64,000 nucleotides of DNA from Ardenticatenaceae bacterium. Lineage in GTDB: Bacteria; Chloroflexota; Anaerolineae; Promineifilales; Promineifilaceae. The notes beneath the pieces are model-generated. The model made no database searches and was not told the origin of the DNA. It worked only from the letters and a program-made list of their open reading frames with translations. The translations under genes were made by a program, and so were the position numbers. Numbering within the stretch: position 1 is the stretch's first letter; each line of letters opens with the position of its first letter. The stretch is taken from positions 372,001 through 436,000 of the forward strand of contig JACKBS010000007.1 in NCBI GenBank assembly GCA_020634435.1, in the 5' to 3' direction. Shown here in pieces: positions 26,418 through 35,788 of this stretch.

Positions 26418-27320
26418 ATGACACTCTATGGCGGAATCGAAGCGGGCGGCACCAAATTTGTCTGCGCTGTAGGCACCGGCCCCGGCGACATTCAGGCCGA
26501 AGTGCGCTTCCCCACCACCACCCCGGCCGAAACCATCCAACGCGCCATTGATTTCTTCCAGGCGCAAATTGCCGAACGTGGCCCGCTAGCGGCCATCGGC
26601 ATTGCCTCCTTTGGGCCGCTAGACCCACACACAGATTCGCCAGCGTTTGGGCACATCACCACCACGCCCAAGCCCGGCTGGGCCAATGCCGATCTGGCTG
26701 GCCCCATCCAGCGCACCTTCAACGTGCCCATCGGCTTCGATACAGACGTCAACGGCGCGGCCCTCAGCGAAGGCCGCTGGGGTGCAGCCGAGGGGCTAAA
26801 CACCTTCGTCTATTTCACGATTGGAACGGGAATTGGCGGGGGTGCGCTGGTAAACGGCCGTCTCCTCCACGGCCTACTGCATCCAGAAATGGGCCACATC
26901 ACCCTGCCGCACGACTGGGAAGCCGATCCCTACCCCGGCAAATGCCCCTACCACGGCGACTGCTTCGAAGGCATGGCCGCTGGCCCGGCCATCGAAGAAC
27001 GGTGGCAAATCAAAGGCCAGGATTTAGGCACTGACCATCCCGCCTGGGAGTTGGAAGCCCACTACATTGCAATGGCTATGCGCAGCATCGTTTGCACATT
27101 GTCGCCGCAGCGCATCATTTTGGGCGGCGGCGTGATGGACCAACCCCAGCTGTTTCCCCTGGTGCGCCAAAAAACGCTGGCAGCACTCAACGGCTACGTG
27201 CAATCCCCCACCATTTTGGACAATATCGACACCTACATCGTGCCGCCAGCGCTCGGCAATCAGGCAGGCGTTCTGGGTGCGATAGCTTTGGGCATGATGG
27301 CGGAGGGAAACGGCCGTTAA
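26418..27320 (+). CDS. scrK: ROK-family fructokinase
   Basis: This ATP-dependent sugar kinase (300 aa) begins with the phosphate-binding GGIEAGGTKFVCAVG. It continues with FDTDVNGAALSEGRWG, FTIGTGIGGG, and the zinc-binding/fructokinase segment HPEMGHITLPHDW...CPYHGDCFEGMAAGPA. The Glu-Met-Gly-His and CPYHGDC motifs place it with fructokinases rather than glucokinases. It phosphorylates fructose, here most simply the fructose freed by amylosucrase. AGGAG 7 bp upstream of 26418 supports this start; a longer in-frame reading would run into the hairpin repeat. It ends with an ACGGCCGT palindrome at the stop codon. Confidence 0.93.
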   Translation: MTLYGGIEAGGTKFVCAVGTGPGDIQAEVRFPTTTPAETIQRAIDFFQAQIAERGPLAAIGIASFGPLDPHTDSPAFGHITTTPKPGWANADLAGPIQRTFNVPIGFDTDVNGAALSEGRWGAAEGLNTFVYFTIGTGIGGGALVNGRLLHGLLHPEMGHITLPHDWEADPYPGKCPYHGDCFEGMAAGPAIEERWQIKGQDLGTDHPAWELEAHYIAMAMRSIVCTLSPQRIILGGGVMDQPQLFPLVRQKTLAALNGYVQSPTILDNIDTYIVPPALGNQAGVLGAIALGMMAEGNGR

Positions 27321-27387
27321 TTTTCATCACAGAGAACGTAAAGATTAATTTCTCTGCATTCAGCCGGGACGCTTGCCCTGAAAACTT

Positions 27388-27461
27388 GCGGGATGCTTCA
27401 CTTCGTTCAGCATGACAGTTCAAGGTGTGTTGTCATACTGAGGTCCCCCGAAGCATCCCGC
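27388..27461. repeat. Fold-back element, GCGGGATGCTTC family
   Basis: GCGGGATGCTTC (27388-27399) pairs perfectly with GAAGCATCCCGC (27450-27461), and CATGACA/TGTCAT pair inside. Its plan (outer conserved arms with TTCGTTCAGCATGACA) resembles the TGTCATTYCGA elements at 4514 and 9465, so the three probably belong to one superfamily. Confidence 0.7.
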
Positions 27462-27514
27462 CCACTTGAGAATCAACCAAGCCTCAGTCTGGGGTTAAGC
27501 TCCTGTCAAATGGT

Positions 27515-27542
27515 TTGCGATTTCATCATTTAGTGTCATAAT
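27515..27542 (+). promoter_or_regulatory. Possible promoter of the NACHT gene
   Basis: TTGCGA (27515-27520) and CATAAT (27537-27542) are 16 bp apart and lie about 145 bp before the start codon. The match is moderate and no operator-like palindrome overlaps it. Confidence 0.35.
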
Positions 27543-27688
27543 AGCCTTATTGTTCCAACTGTAGTTCCTGAATCAAAACGGGTCCTATCGCCCCGTATGT
27601 GTCCGACCAGTAACGGGGTCTTAGTTCCCACTAGACAAGTTCGACTTGGCGTTTACCAGTCGCCAAAGCCGCAGATAGCAGTTCCGTC

Positions 27689-30472
27689 ATGGCTCAAAAT
27701 AAACGTCCGTTCAACTATTGGTCTCCTATCCAGGCAATCCTTGATCTGTTTGTCTCGCCAGAAGCCGAACCTGATGCTCCGGCTCGCTCGGAATATCTCA
27801 AAGACCTGTACTTTCAGCATCGTAATTTTGATGTCAAAGGCATCGCGGCACCAGGCGAGGCGACGCTGAATCTGGCCCATGTCTTTGTGGATGTGGGGCT
27901 GGCCCCCACGCGGCAAACCGTTTCAGCCAATCCCATCCCGGCGCTGCACAAAAACAGCCCGGACGAGCGCCACTCTATCTGGCGCTTTTTGCTGCGCCAG
28001 GAGCAGACCCCGCGCAATCTGGTGGTGCTGGGCGCACCAGGTACGGGCAAAACTACCTTGCTCAAGCACATCACCCTCACGCTTACCACGCCAACCCAAG
28101 ATGCCCCCCGGCTAAACAAAACACCGATCTTTTTGTACTCGCGCGACATTGCCCAGCACATAGGCCAAAATCCGCATTACAGTCTGCTCCAGGCAATTCA
28201 CGCCATGTTCAAGAGCCGACAAATTACGGTGCCGCTCAACTGGCTGGCACACGATTTAAGCAACGGCCGTTGCCTGATCATGCTCGATGGACTGGACGAA
28301 GTCGCGGAATCGGACTTGCGCCAGCAGGTGGTTGGGTGGGTGCAGCACCAAATGCAGCAGCATCCCACCAACCAGTTTGTGATTACCTCACGGCCGTTTG
28401 GCTACCAAAGCAATCCCCTGCCCGATGCGCTGCTGCTGGAAGTGAAACCATTTACGCTGGAGCAGGTGCGCCAGTTTGTCACCGGCTGGTACGAAGCCAA
28501 CGAAATTAAAACGCAGGGCCGCAACGACGAAGGGGTGCGCCGTGACGCCACCGGGCGAGCCACCGATCTGCTGCGTCGCTTGCGGCAAACGCCTGCCCTG
28601 CTAGAAATGGGCGTCAATCCGCTGTTGCTCACCATGATTGCCACCATCCACCGTTACCGCAACACCCTGCCCGACCAGCGCGTAGCACTCTACCACGAAA
28701 TTTGCGACGTTTTCCTGGGCAAACGCCATGAAGCACGCGGTATCACCTACGAGCTGTCGCCATCGCAAAAAAAGCGCGTGCTGCAAAGCCTGGCCTACGA
28801 AATGATGCGACGCAATCTGCGCAACATCGCCCGCGCCGATGCGGCCGACATCATCGACCCGGCACTCAAGCGAGTCCACCCGCAAACCAGCAGCGAACAG
28901 TTCCTGCAATCCATCAGCGAGACCAGCGGCCTGCTCATCGAGCATACAGCTGGCGTGTATAGCTTTGCTCACCAAACGTTTCAGGAGTATTTAACGGCCG
29001 TTCATCTTAAAGATCAGCGGCTGGAAAAGGTGCTGCTGGATCATGTTGATGATCCCTGGTGGCATGAAACAATTCGCCTGTACGCCGCCCAAACCAACGC
29101 CACCAACATCATCCGCGCCTGTGTGATGCGTGAAACGGCCTCCATCCCGGCGCTCACCCTGGCGGTGGAATGCATCGAGGAAGCGCTAGAGGTGGAAGAC
29201 GATTACCGCAAAATTCCCGCCGAACTGATTCATAGCATCGAAAACGACAACCCGGAAATTCGCCGTATTGGCGCTGAAGTGCTGCTGCAACTACGCATCC
29301 GCCGTCTGGTGCGCGTGGATGAAAGCACCTACGCCGACAGTTCACTGGTCACCCAGGCGGAGTATCAACTCTTCCTGGATGAACTGCGCGCACAGGGCAG
29401 CTTCCGCCAGCCTGACCATTGGGAAGAGATGCAGTTTACCAGTGGTGAGGGTCAGCTGCCGGCGACGGGTGTACGGCCGTCTGATGCGCAGGCGTTTTGT
29501 AATTGGCTTACCGAACGCGAAAATGGTCCGTGGCGCTTCCGCCTGCCCACAGCCCAAGAAACGGCACGCCATCCCCTCAACACCCCTTCAAAAGCACCAA
29601 ACGATGCGACCGCAGGCTATTGGTTTTTCAAAGACGGCCGTTTCGAGCTCACACCTTCGCCAGAATTAGAAAAAGATGTGGTACTTATCCAGTCGCTCCA
29701 ATGGCAAATCGAGCATAAATTACTGGATGATTGGCTCTTTCTCCCCGAGCTGAACATGAGCCAGTCCGCCAGCCAGCGGCTGCGCCAAATCATCCTGGAG
29801 CGGGCGAAACGACGCGCCTACTCGCTGCTAGACCTGGATCGACGGCTGTCGTTTAGCGCGGACAGTGGGGCTGAAATCGGCCGTTTCTTCAGTCTGGTGC
29901 AGAACCGTACGGCCGAGGGATTGGCCACAGAGCTGGAACACGTGCTGCTCAGCACCAAGGCGCATATGGACAATCCCGCCCGCGCCATACAGCAAAACCC
30001 CCTCTGGGAACAAATTATCGGTCTGGCCAACCAACTGACGACCACCCTGGAAGAACTGCCCTTCTCCGAGGAATTCACTGGCTCCGTGCAGCAACTCACG
30101 GTTGCCTTGGACCGGGCCAAAGAGCAGGTGAGCAAATCACAGCAAAACATGCAATCTGCATTTGTGTCCCATCGCGAACTGGTGCGCCATCTGAATCTGG
30201 CGTTACAAGCTGGCCAAATGCTGTTGAGGGATCTGAGCAAAAAGCGCAGCTACGCCCGGGACCGCCTGCGTATCCAGGCTCTACATCACAGCCTGTCGCT
30301 GCTGCAAAACCATTCGAGCCAGGCGCAAAATTCCCGACGGCAAATCTTGGAGCTGCTGCAAATTTTGGTGGATTTGTACGTGGATATGGCCATTTTAGAC
30401 GGCCGTTCCGCCAGACAAAACCGGATTCCAGCGCTGGAAGGCATCCGCATTGTCCGGGAGACGGCCACCTGA
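27689..30472 (+). CDS. NACHT-type STAND NTPase with SUMF1/FGE-like module and helical tail
   Basis: The protein has 927 aa. Residues 35-80 show the usual pre-NACHT strand (GIAAPGEATLNLAHVFVDVG). The NTPase follows: Walker A GAPGTGKTT at 115-123, Walker B LIMLDGLDEV near 197, and the sensor-like TSRPFGY near 235. The winged-helix and superstructure part continues to about 480. Around 545-640 there is a shortened formylglycine-generating-enzyme-like segment (SLVTQAEYQLFLDEL, GVRPSDAQAFCNWLTE, WRFRLPTAQE). The last 250 residues are helical with coiled-coil character. Family members act as NTP-driven sensors, several in phage defence. No enzymatic effector is visible, so the downstream SIR2-like protein is a possible partner. 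The ribosome-binding site is weak. Confidence 0.85.
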   Translation: MAQNKRPFNYWSPIQAILDLFVSPEAEPDAPARSEYLKDLYFQHRNFDVKGIAAPGEATLNLAHVFVDVGLAPTRQTVSANPIPALHKNSPDERHSIWRFLLRQEQTPRNLVVLGAPGTGKTTLLKHITLTLTTPTQDAPRLNKTPIFLYSRDIAQHIGQNPHYSLLQAIHAMFKSRQITVPLNWLAHDLSNGRCLIMLDGLDEVAESDLRQQVVGWVQHQMQQHPTNQFVITSRPFGYQSNPLPDALLLEVKPFTLEQVRQFVTGWYEANEIKTQGRNDEGVRRDATGRATDLLRRLRQTPALLEMGVNPLLLTMIATIHRYRNTLPDQRVALYHEICDVFLGKRHEARGITYELSPSQKKRVLQSLAYEMMRRNLRNIARADAADIIDPALKRVHPQTSSEQFLQSISETSGLLIEHTAGVYSFAHQTFQEYLTAVHLKDQRLEKVLLDHVDDPWWHETIRLYAAQTNATNIIRACVMRETASIPALTLAVECIEEALEVEDDYRKIPAELIHSIENDNPEIRRIGAEVLLQLRIRRLVRVDESTYADSSLVTQAEYQLFLDELRAQGSFRQPDHWEEMQFTSGEGQLPATGVRPSDAQAFCNWLTERENGPWRFRLPTAQETARHPLNTPSKAPNDATAGYWFFKDGRFELTPSPELEKDVVLIQSLQWQIEHKLLDDWLFLPELNMSQSASQRLRQIILERAKRRAYSLLDLDRRLSFSADSGAEIGRFFSLVQNRTAEGLATELEHVLLSTKAHMDNPARAIQQNPLWEQIIGLANQLTTTLEELPFSEEFTGSVQQLTVALDRAKEQVSKSQQNMQSAFVSHRELVRHLNLALQAGQMLLRDLSKKRSYARDRLRIQALHHSLSLLQNHSSQAQNSRRQILELLQILVDLYVDMAILDGRSARQNRIPALEGIRIVRETAT

Positions 30473-30739
30473 TATTTAGGCGTTTGTTGGTTCTGTTAGC
30501 TGGCAACCATTTTTCTATCACGTTTTTGTCAGGTCATAAACCCGGTAGCTTCCTAAAATAAAATCACGGCAAGTTGGTTATCATCCTGGCTGGAGAACGT
30601 ACCTTCCTTCGCTGTGACAGTTCGTCCTTGGTCCATTTTTGAAGAAGTTGTGGCTAAAATGAATCATTTTGGCAAGACGCTGAATCCTACAGTTTAGCAT
30701 TGATGCATTCCCTGCTGCGCCGTAGGGGAGTACAAAACA

Positions 30740-33700
30740 ATGAATATGCTCTACCCCAATCACCAGATTTCCCATCTGCCTGTCTACAAAGAAGGATGTT
30801 TACACGCCGTTTTTCAGGCCGTGCAGACAGGCCGATGTGCTCGGGTGCTGGGGCCGCGCTGCCGTTCAAAAAGTGCGCTAATGTTGGGCGCTGCCCAACA
30901 GCTGCAAGAGCACGGCACGTACCATGTTCATTACACGAGCATCAACAATTTGCCGCACGTGCGGGAAGCCAGCTTCATGGTAAAGCTCTCAACCGATTTG
31001 CTACTGCTAAGCGAGGCAGATGTGTACGCCGCGCTGTTCGGCTGGCTGCAACGTGAGCTGTTTCCCATGGACACCCCCACCGAGCCGGAACTGATGCAAA
31101 CGGCGCGTGAGTTTCGGGAGGGGATGATGATGTTGGTACGGCGGTTGGACAGGCCGCTGGTGCTGTTTATCGACAATTTGAATGCGGCCCCGCCCAATGT
31201 GGTGCTCTCTTTGCTCAATACGCTGACCGATTTGTATACGGCCGTTGCCCAAAACAGTGGCCCTCAATTTTTGGCCGTCATTGGTGGCGCATTGGATTTG
31301 GAAGAAAACGGCCGTGTCGCCCGTACCCGCTTTTTGACAATCTCAGACCTGGTATGGATTCATGACCTGGACGATAACGAGCAGATGGCCTTTGCCCTGG
31401 CAGCCTGCCAGCGAGCCGAAGTCACACCCGCTCCCCTGGCCTTGAAAACGCTGCTGCGGCAAACCGGTGGAGACCTGGTGCTGCTGGAACATATTTTGGG
31501 CCTCTGTCTTAAACAGCTGGGGCGGCGCGGCCAGGCCGAACTCACCCCACCACGCGTGGCCGACGCCATCGACACCTTCCTAAATAATGACCTGAATCCT
31601 AAAATTGAAGAAATACTGCGCCAGGTAGAAAGCGACACCAATTTACTGCACTGCACATTGACAATGTTGGAGCAGGGGTCAATTCACATCAGCCAGGTTC
31701 CGCTGCCTGTTGATATTTTCCCAAACCTGCTGGATTTAAGCGGTATCTTTGAACGTGACGGTGATCAATATCGACTGAAAAACGAGATTTGGGGCCAGCT
31801 GCTGCAAAAACATTTGGACCCGGCACGCGTGGGTGGTTTTTATGCGGTCAACGGCCGTTGGCGGCAAGCGTTTGAATATTTGGGCCGGGCACTGAATGAT
31901 GGAAACAATCAGCTCAGGGCGGCTTTATTTACGGCCGTACTCAACGCCATGCATGCCAGCGACAATGCCGCTGGCGCATTTGGCACCCTGGCCCAGGGTC
32001 TGGCAGCCGCCTTCCCCGACAGCGATCTGCATCTATACACCTGGCAAGAAAACAAGCTCGATTGCTACTATCCCGACGTGTACGAAATGGTTGAAGAGAC
32101 GCGTCTGCAAAATCCGCATGGGCCGGAAATGCAGGCACTGCATGGTGCCGATTACACCGTTGTGCCCGTGGAAAACGACATGCGCCTGCTCATCCCGCTG
32201 CGCACAGAGCTGAACTCTGCCAGTCCGGTGGGGCTAGTTTCATTAGGCAAACTCGTATCACCGCAATCGCCCTACCAACGACGCGACGAGGTGATGCAGC
32301 TTGTTAGCTTTTTGCAGCAGGCGGCTCGCGTCATTGAAGAACGGACTCATTATGCCAGCCTCCTCTATGCGGCTGAAACCCGGGTCACCAAGCTAAATCG
32401 GCTCAATACCATGCTCACGCAAATGCTGCATCATCGCGAATGGTCTGAATCGCACATCTTGCGGCTGGCACTGATCGGCATTACCTCCCCCTACGGCCTG
32501 GACTTCAACCGCACCGCGCTGTTCTTGCTCAATGAAAATGAACAATGCCTCACAGTCCCCTTTGCGGTTGGCCAGCTCAGCCCACAGAATTCCGAGGCTG
32601 AGCGGCAGATGTGGTTGCAACAACCACCGGAAACCTTATTTTTGGAAACGGCCGTTACCGACCCAGCAGCCTCCCCTCTAAGTAACGCGCTTAAACGCCT
32701 GCGCCTGCCGCTCTATGCCCCCGCGCCAGACCTGGTGCTGCACCAACTCAAGCAAGGCGAGGCGCTGTTCAGCAGCAGCCAGCTGCCCCGCAGAGGACTT
32801 CCCCCGGAATTTATTCAGGCCATTGGCGCGCCCACCGAATTTGTCTTGATCCCGCTGGTCTCTGGGGAACATGCGTATGGCATGCTGTACGTAGATAATA
32901 AATTTTCACCCGAACCCATCACGCAGGAGCAGTTCGAGCTGTTGCAGACATTTGTAAACCAGGTGGCACTGGTGCTGGAAAATGCCCGTGCTCTGGTCAT
33001 TGAACGGCAGCGCACCAACAATTGGCGGCAGCTGCTGGATATTGAAAAGACGCTGAACAATCGTGTTACGCAGTCAGTGGCGGAATTACTGGAAACAGTG
33101 GTGTTGTCGGCGCAGGAGTTGTTCCAGGCAGACAGCGTGGTGGTCTACCCGCTCCAACCCACCAAAGGCAGCAATTTGTACCGCTATGCGCCCAAGGATG
33201 TTACCTCTGTGGGTACACAAACGGCCGTTTGTCCCTCTGACAAACCGCGTCCATCTCAGGGATTGGCCGCCTACATTTTGCAGCAAGGTCGGGTGACGGT
33301 AGCCGATGCAGAAACGGCCGTTGCCCCAAAACTGCGCCTGGCCATCGAAACCAGCACCTTCCTACCACGGGAAGGGATTCGCGCCTTCACCGCCATCCGC
33401 CTCGGCTCGGCTGCGGCTCCGGTTGGGTTGCTTTACCTAAATTGGCTGCACCCGCACCAGCTCACCAGCGAGCAGAAAACCGTCCTGGAAGTGTTTGCCA
33501 ACTTCGTGGCCATCGCCTTGCCTGGGGCGCGCACCTACCAACAGGTGCAGTACAATCTAGATCGGCGCAATCTGGAAATCAAAGGGCTGGATCAGCTTGT
33601 CGTCAGCAGCACTTACTTCCGCTCCGATGAAGCGGTAGAAAACGGCATTCTGCTAGCTTTGCGCCGCGCCCAAGAATATACCAACGCCCCACGCATCCTT

Positions 33701-35788
33701 CTCGTTCGCGACGAGCCCAAAGGTGCCTGGGGAGTCTATCAGCTGCTAGCCTCGGGCAAGATCCATTCGCGCCAGGTAGAAACGCTGCCAGGAGGCTTGA
33801 TTGCCCAGGCGTATACGCAAGGCAGCACCCAGGCAATTACCAACGGTGGTCGCCCAGAAACGGGCCGATTCCGCACCCGCTTCTTTCCAGAATCGCGCAG
33901 CGCCCTGGCCATCCCCGTAAAAGTAACGAGCAATACACTGGCCGTGCTTTACCTGGAAAGCCCAGAGCGGGAGGGATTAACCAAGGATCACAGACGATTT
34001 CTGGAAAAACTGGCTGGTCGATTGGGCATGAATCTGGAACAAGCCGACCGCAGCCGAACAATGCGCGAACTGCGCAGCCTGTCGCAGCGGCTGGCCGACG
34101 AGGCCAATCTAGCCAAGCTGTTGGCAGCCATCATTACCCAGGCGCTTAATGCGCTCCAGGCTGTTGATGCGATTGCCGTTTATCATCAGGACCCCGAAAC
34201 CATGCGCTATATAACGACCACTGTTTCTAGCAGCCAACCAGAAGCAACGGCCGTTCCGCTCCCTGGCAAACCCAATCCCATCGTGATGATGGCCTGGGAT
34301 CTTCCTAACGGTAAATTTTTCTCCAATATTGAAAAGGCACCCCAGCTGCGCCAGGCATTTTCCGAAACGAACCGGTACCAGGCAACGGCCGTACTGCCCC
34401 TGGAAGTAGGGCAAAACCGCGTCGGCTGCATGTTTTTTGGCTATAAATTCCAGAACCCATTCAGCGAAGCGGATCGCGGCACGCTGGAGCTGTTTGCCCA
34501 GATGGCGGCTTTGGCTATTTTGCGGGCACGTCTACACACAGAAGCGGAACAGCGCCAGCAACGGCTGGAAACCGTGTCGCACATTACCCCGATCATCAGC
34601 GCCAGCGTAGAAATTGACCTTATCTTCCACAATTTGATGCAGGAAATATTGAACGCATTCCCCAAAGCCAACAACGCCTGCATTGTGGAGCACCTGCCCG
34701 ATAAAAATGAGGTAGCCGTCACCAGCAATACGCAACAGTTTTACCGGGTGGATGTGCCATTGCTGGAAAACGAAACCTTCCGCACTCGCTTGGACAAACG
34801 GCGCGGCATCGCAGGCCGGGTGCTGGCCACGGGGGAACCCAGCCTGGTACCCGATGTCAACCGGGATTTAGATTACATCCCGGCCGTCTCCACCAGTCAG
34901 TCCCAAATTGGCATTCCCATTGTGATTGATGACGTGGTGAGCTACATCCTAGTGGTGGAAAGCGACACACTGGCCGCGTTTACCATTGATGACCAGGAGC
35001 TGTTGGTGACGCTAGCCAAGCACACGGCGCTGGCTATGAAAAATGCCAGACAGTTCCAACATGCACGGGCTTTGGAACTCACCCGGCAAACGGCGATGAT
35101 GGCCACTGGCCTGGTGCACGATATTAACAATGCCGTGGCTGCTTTCCCCGATCTGGTGGATGAGATTACCTACAAATACGAGAATAACCGAGACATTACT
35201 GCCCCGTTGGCAAATTTGCAAAAGAGCGCCAAGATTACGGACAAAATAAGCGGCCGTTTGAAAGATTTTGTCTTTACGGGCGAATACCGACCTGAGCAGA
35301 ATGATGTTGCCACGCTCGTTCAGGACGCCATCGACCAGAGCAAACCGCAAAAACCACTGCACGTAACCATCGCCAAAGAAATTGCCGCCGATCTACCCAA
35401 AGTCCAGGCCGATAGCTTGTGGATCGAACTGCTGCTGAAAAACCTGATGGTTAATGCCTTCACGGCTATTCCGGCAGATCGCGAGGGAGTTGTGACGGTA
35501 ACGGCCGTTGCCGATGACAATCACATTCACATTCAGGTGCAGGACAATGGCCGAGGAATTGCCAAAGACCTGCAACCAGACGTCTTCAAATTTGGCACTT
35601 CCACAAAAAGTGACGCCTTGCACAAAATGCATGGCGTTGGGCTTTTCCACTGCCAACTTATAGCCCAAGTCCACAATGGCACGCTCCAGCTAAAAAGCGA
35701 ACCCGGCACAGGTACCACGTTTACCCTTAGCCTACCGCTGCACACCAGCAAAGAGCCTGCTGCACAGGAGGGATTGATCAATGCCTGA
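30740..35788 (+). CDS. Giant hybrid sensor: AAA-like domain, multiple GAF domains, histidine kinase
   Basis: The protein has 1682 aa and no obvious membrane segment. Residues 1-330 look like an AAA_35-type P-loop domain with altered Walker A GPRCRSKSAL (Gly to Ser, Lys-Ser kept) and Walker B-like LVLFIDNLN. About six GAF-like domains follow (400-1440); their closing helices recur as LLQTFVNQVALVLENAR, LELFAQMAALAILRAR and LLVTLAKHTALAMKNAR. The kinase end has the phospho-acceptor region TGLVHDINNAV (His near 1459) and an ATPase domain (NLMVNAFTAI, DNGRGIAKD, HGVGLFHCQLIAQ, GTGTTFTLSLPL). It overlaps the next gene, which carries a receiver domain, by 8 bp, so phosphotransfer between them is likely. 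GGGGAG precedes the ATG. Confidence 0.9.
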   Translation: MNMLYPNHQISHLPVYKEGCLHAVFQAVQTGRCARVLGPRCRSKSALMLGAAQQLQEHGTYHVHYTSINNLPHVREASFMVKLSTDLLLLSEADVYAALFGWLQRELFPMDTPTEPELMQTAREFREGMMMLVRRLDRPLVLFIDNLNAAPPNVVLSLLNTLTDLYTAVAQNSGPQFLAVIGGALDLEENGRVARTRFLTISDLVWIHDLDDNEQMAFALAACQRAEVTPAPLALKTLLRQTGGDLVLLEHILGLCLKQLGRRGQAELTPPRVADAIDTFLNNDLNPKIEEILRQVESDTNLLHCTLTMLEQGSIHISQVPLPVDIFPNLLDLSGIFERDGDQYRLKNEIWGQLLQKHLDPARVGGFYAVNGRWRQAFEYLGRALNDGNNQLRAALFTAVLNAMHASDNAAGAFGTLAQGLAAAFPDSDLHLYTWQENKLDCYYPDVYEMVEETRLQNPHGPEMQALHGADYTVVPVENDMRLLIPLRTELNSASPVGLVSLGKLVSPQSPYQRRDEVMQLVSFLQQAARVIEERTHYASLLYAAETRVTKLNRLNTMLTQMLHHREWSESHILRLALIGITSPYGLDFNRTALFLLNENEQCLTVPFAVGQLSPQNSEAERQMWLQQPPETLFLETAVTDPAASPLSNALKRLRLPLYAPAPDLVLHQLKQGEALFSSSQLPRRGLPPEFIQAIGAPTEFVLIPLVSGEHAYGMLYVDNKFSPEPITQEQFELLQTFVNQVALVLENARALVIERQRTNNWRQLLDIEKTLNNRVTQSVAELLETVVLSAQELFQADSVVVYPLQPTKGSNLYRYAPKDVTSVGTQTAVCPSDKPRPSQGLAAYILQQGRVTVADAETAVAPKLRLAIETSTFLPREGIRAFTAIRLGSAAAPVGLLYLNWLHPHQLTSEQKTVLEVFANFVAIALPGARTYQQVQYNLDRRNLEIKGLDQLVVSSTYFRSDEAVENGILLALRRAQEYTNAPRILLVRDEPKGAWGVYQLLASGKIHSRQVETLPGGLIAQAYTQGSTQAITNGGRPETGRFRTRFFPESRSALAIPVKVTSNTLAVLYLESPEREGLTKDHRRFLEKLAGRLGMNLEQADRSRTMRELRSLSQRLADEANLAKLLAAIITQALNALQAVDAIAVYHQDPETMRYITTTVSSSQPEATAVPLPGKPNPIVMMAWDLPNGKFFSNIEKAPQLRQAFSETNRYQATAVLPLEVGQNRVGCMFFGYKFQNPFSEADRGTLELFAQMAALAILRARLHTEAEQRQQRLETVSHITPIISASVEIDLIFHNLMQEILNAFPKANNACIVEHLPDKNEVAVTSNTQQFYRVDVPLLENETFRTRLDKRRGIAGRVLATGEPSLVPDVNRDLDYIPAVSTSQSQIGIPIVIDDVVSYILVVESDTLAAFTIDDQELLVTLAKHTALAMKNARQFQHARALELTRQTAMMATGLVHDINNAVAAFPDLVDEITYKYENNRDITAPLANLQKSAKITDKISGRLKDFVFTGEYRPEQNDVATLVQDAIDQSKPQKPLHVTIAKEIAADLPKVQADSLWIELLLKNLMVNAFTAIPADREGVVTVTAVADDNHIHIQVQDNGRGIAKDLQPDVFKFGTSTKSDALHKMHGVGLFHCQLIAQVHNGTLQLKSEPGTGTTFTLSLPLHTSKEPAAQEGLINA

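Larger units (their letters stand above)
27321..27688. other. Intergenic region upstream of the NACHT gene
   Basis: This 368-bp region has no convincing gene. It holds a fold-back repeat (27388-27461), a possible promoter (27515-27542), and near 27590-27600 short GC-rich words (GGTCCTATCGCCCCG, CAGTAACGGGGTC) that could form a stem. It separates the carbohydrate locus from the signalling/conflict cluster. Confidence 0.5.
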
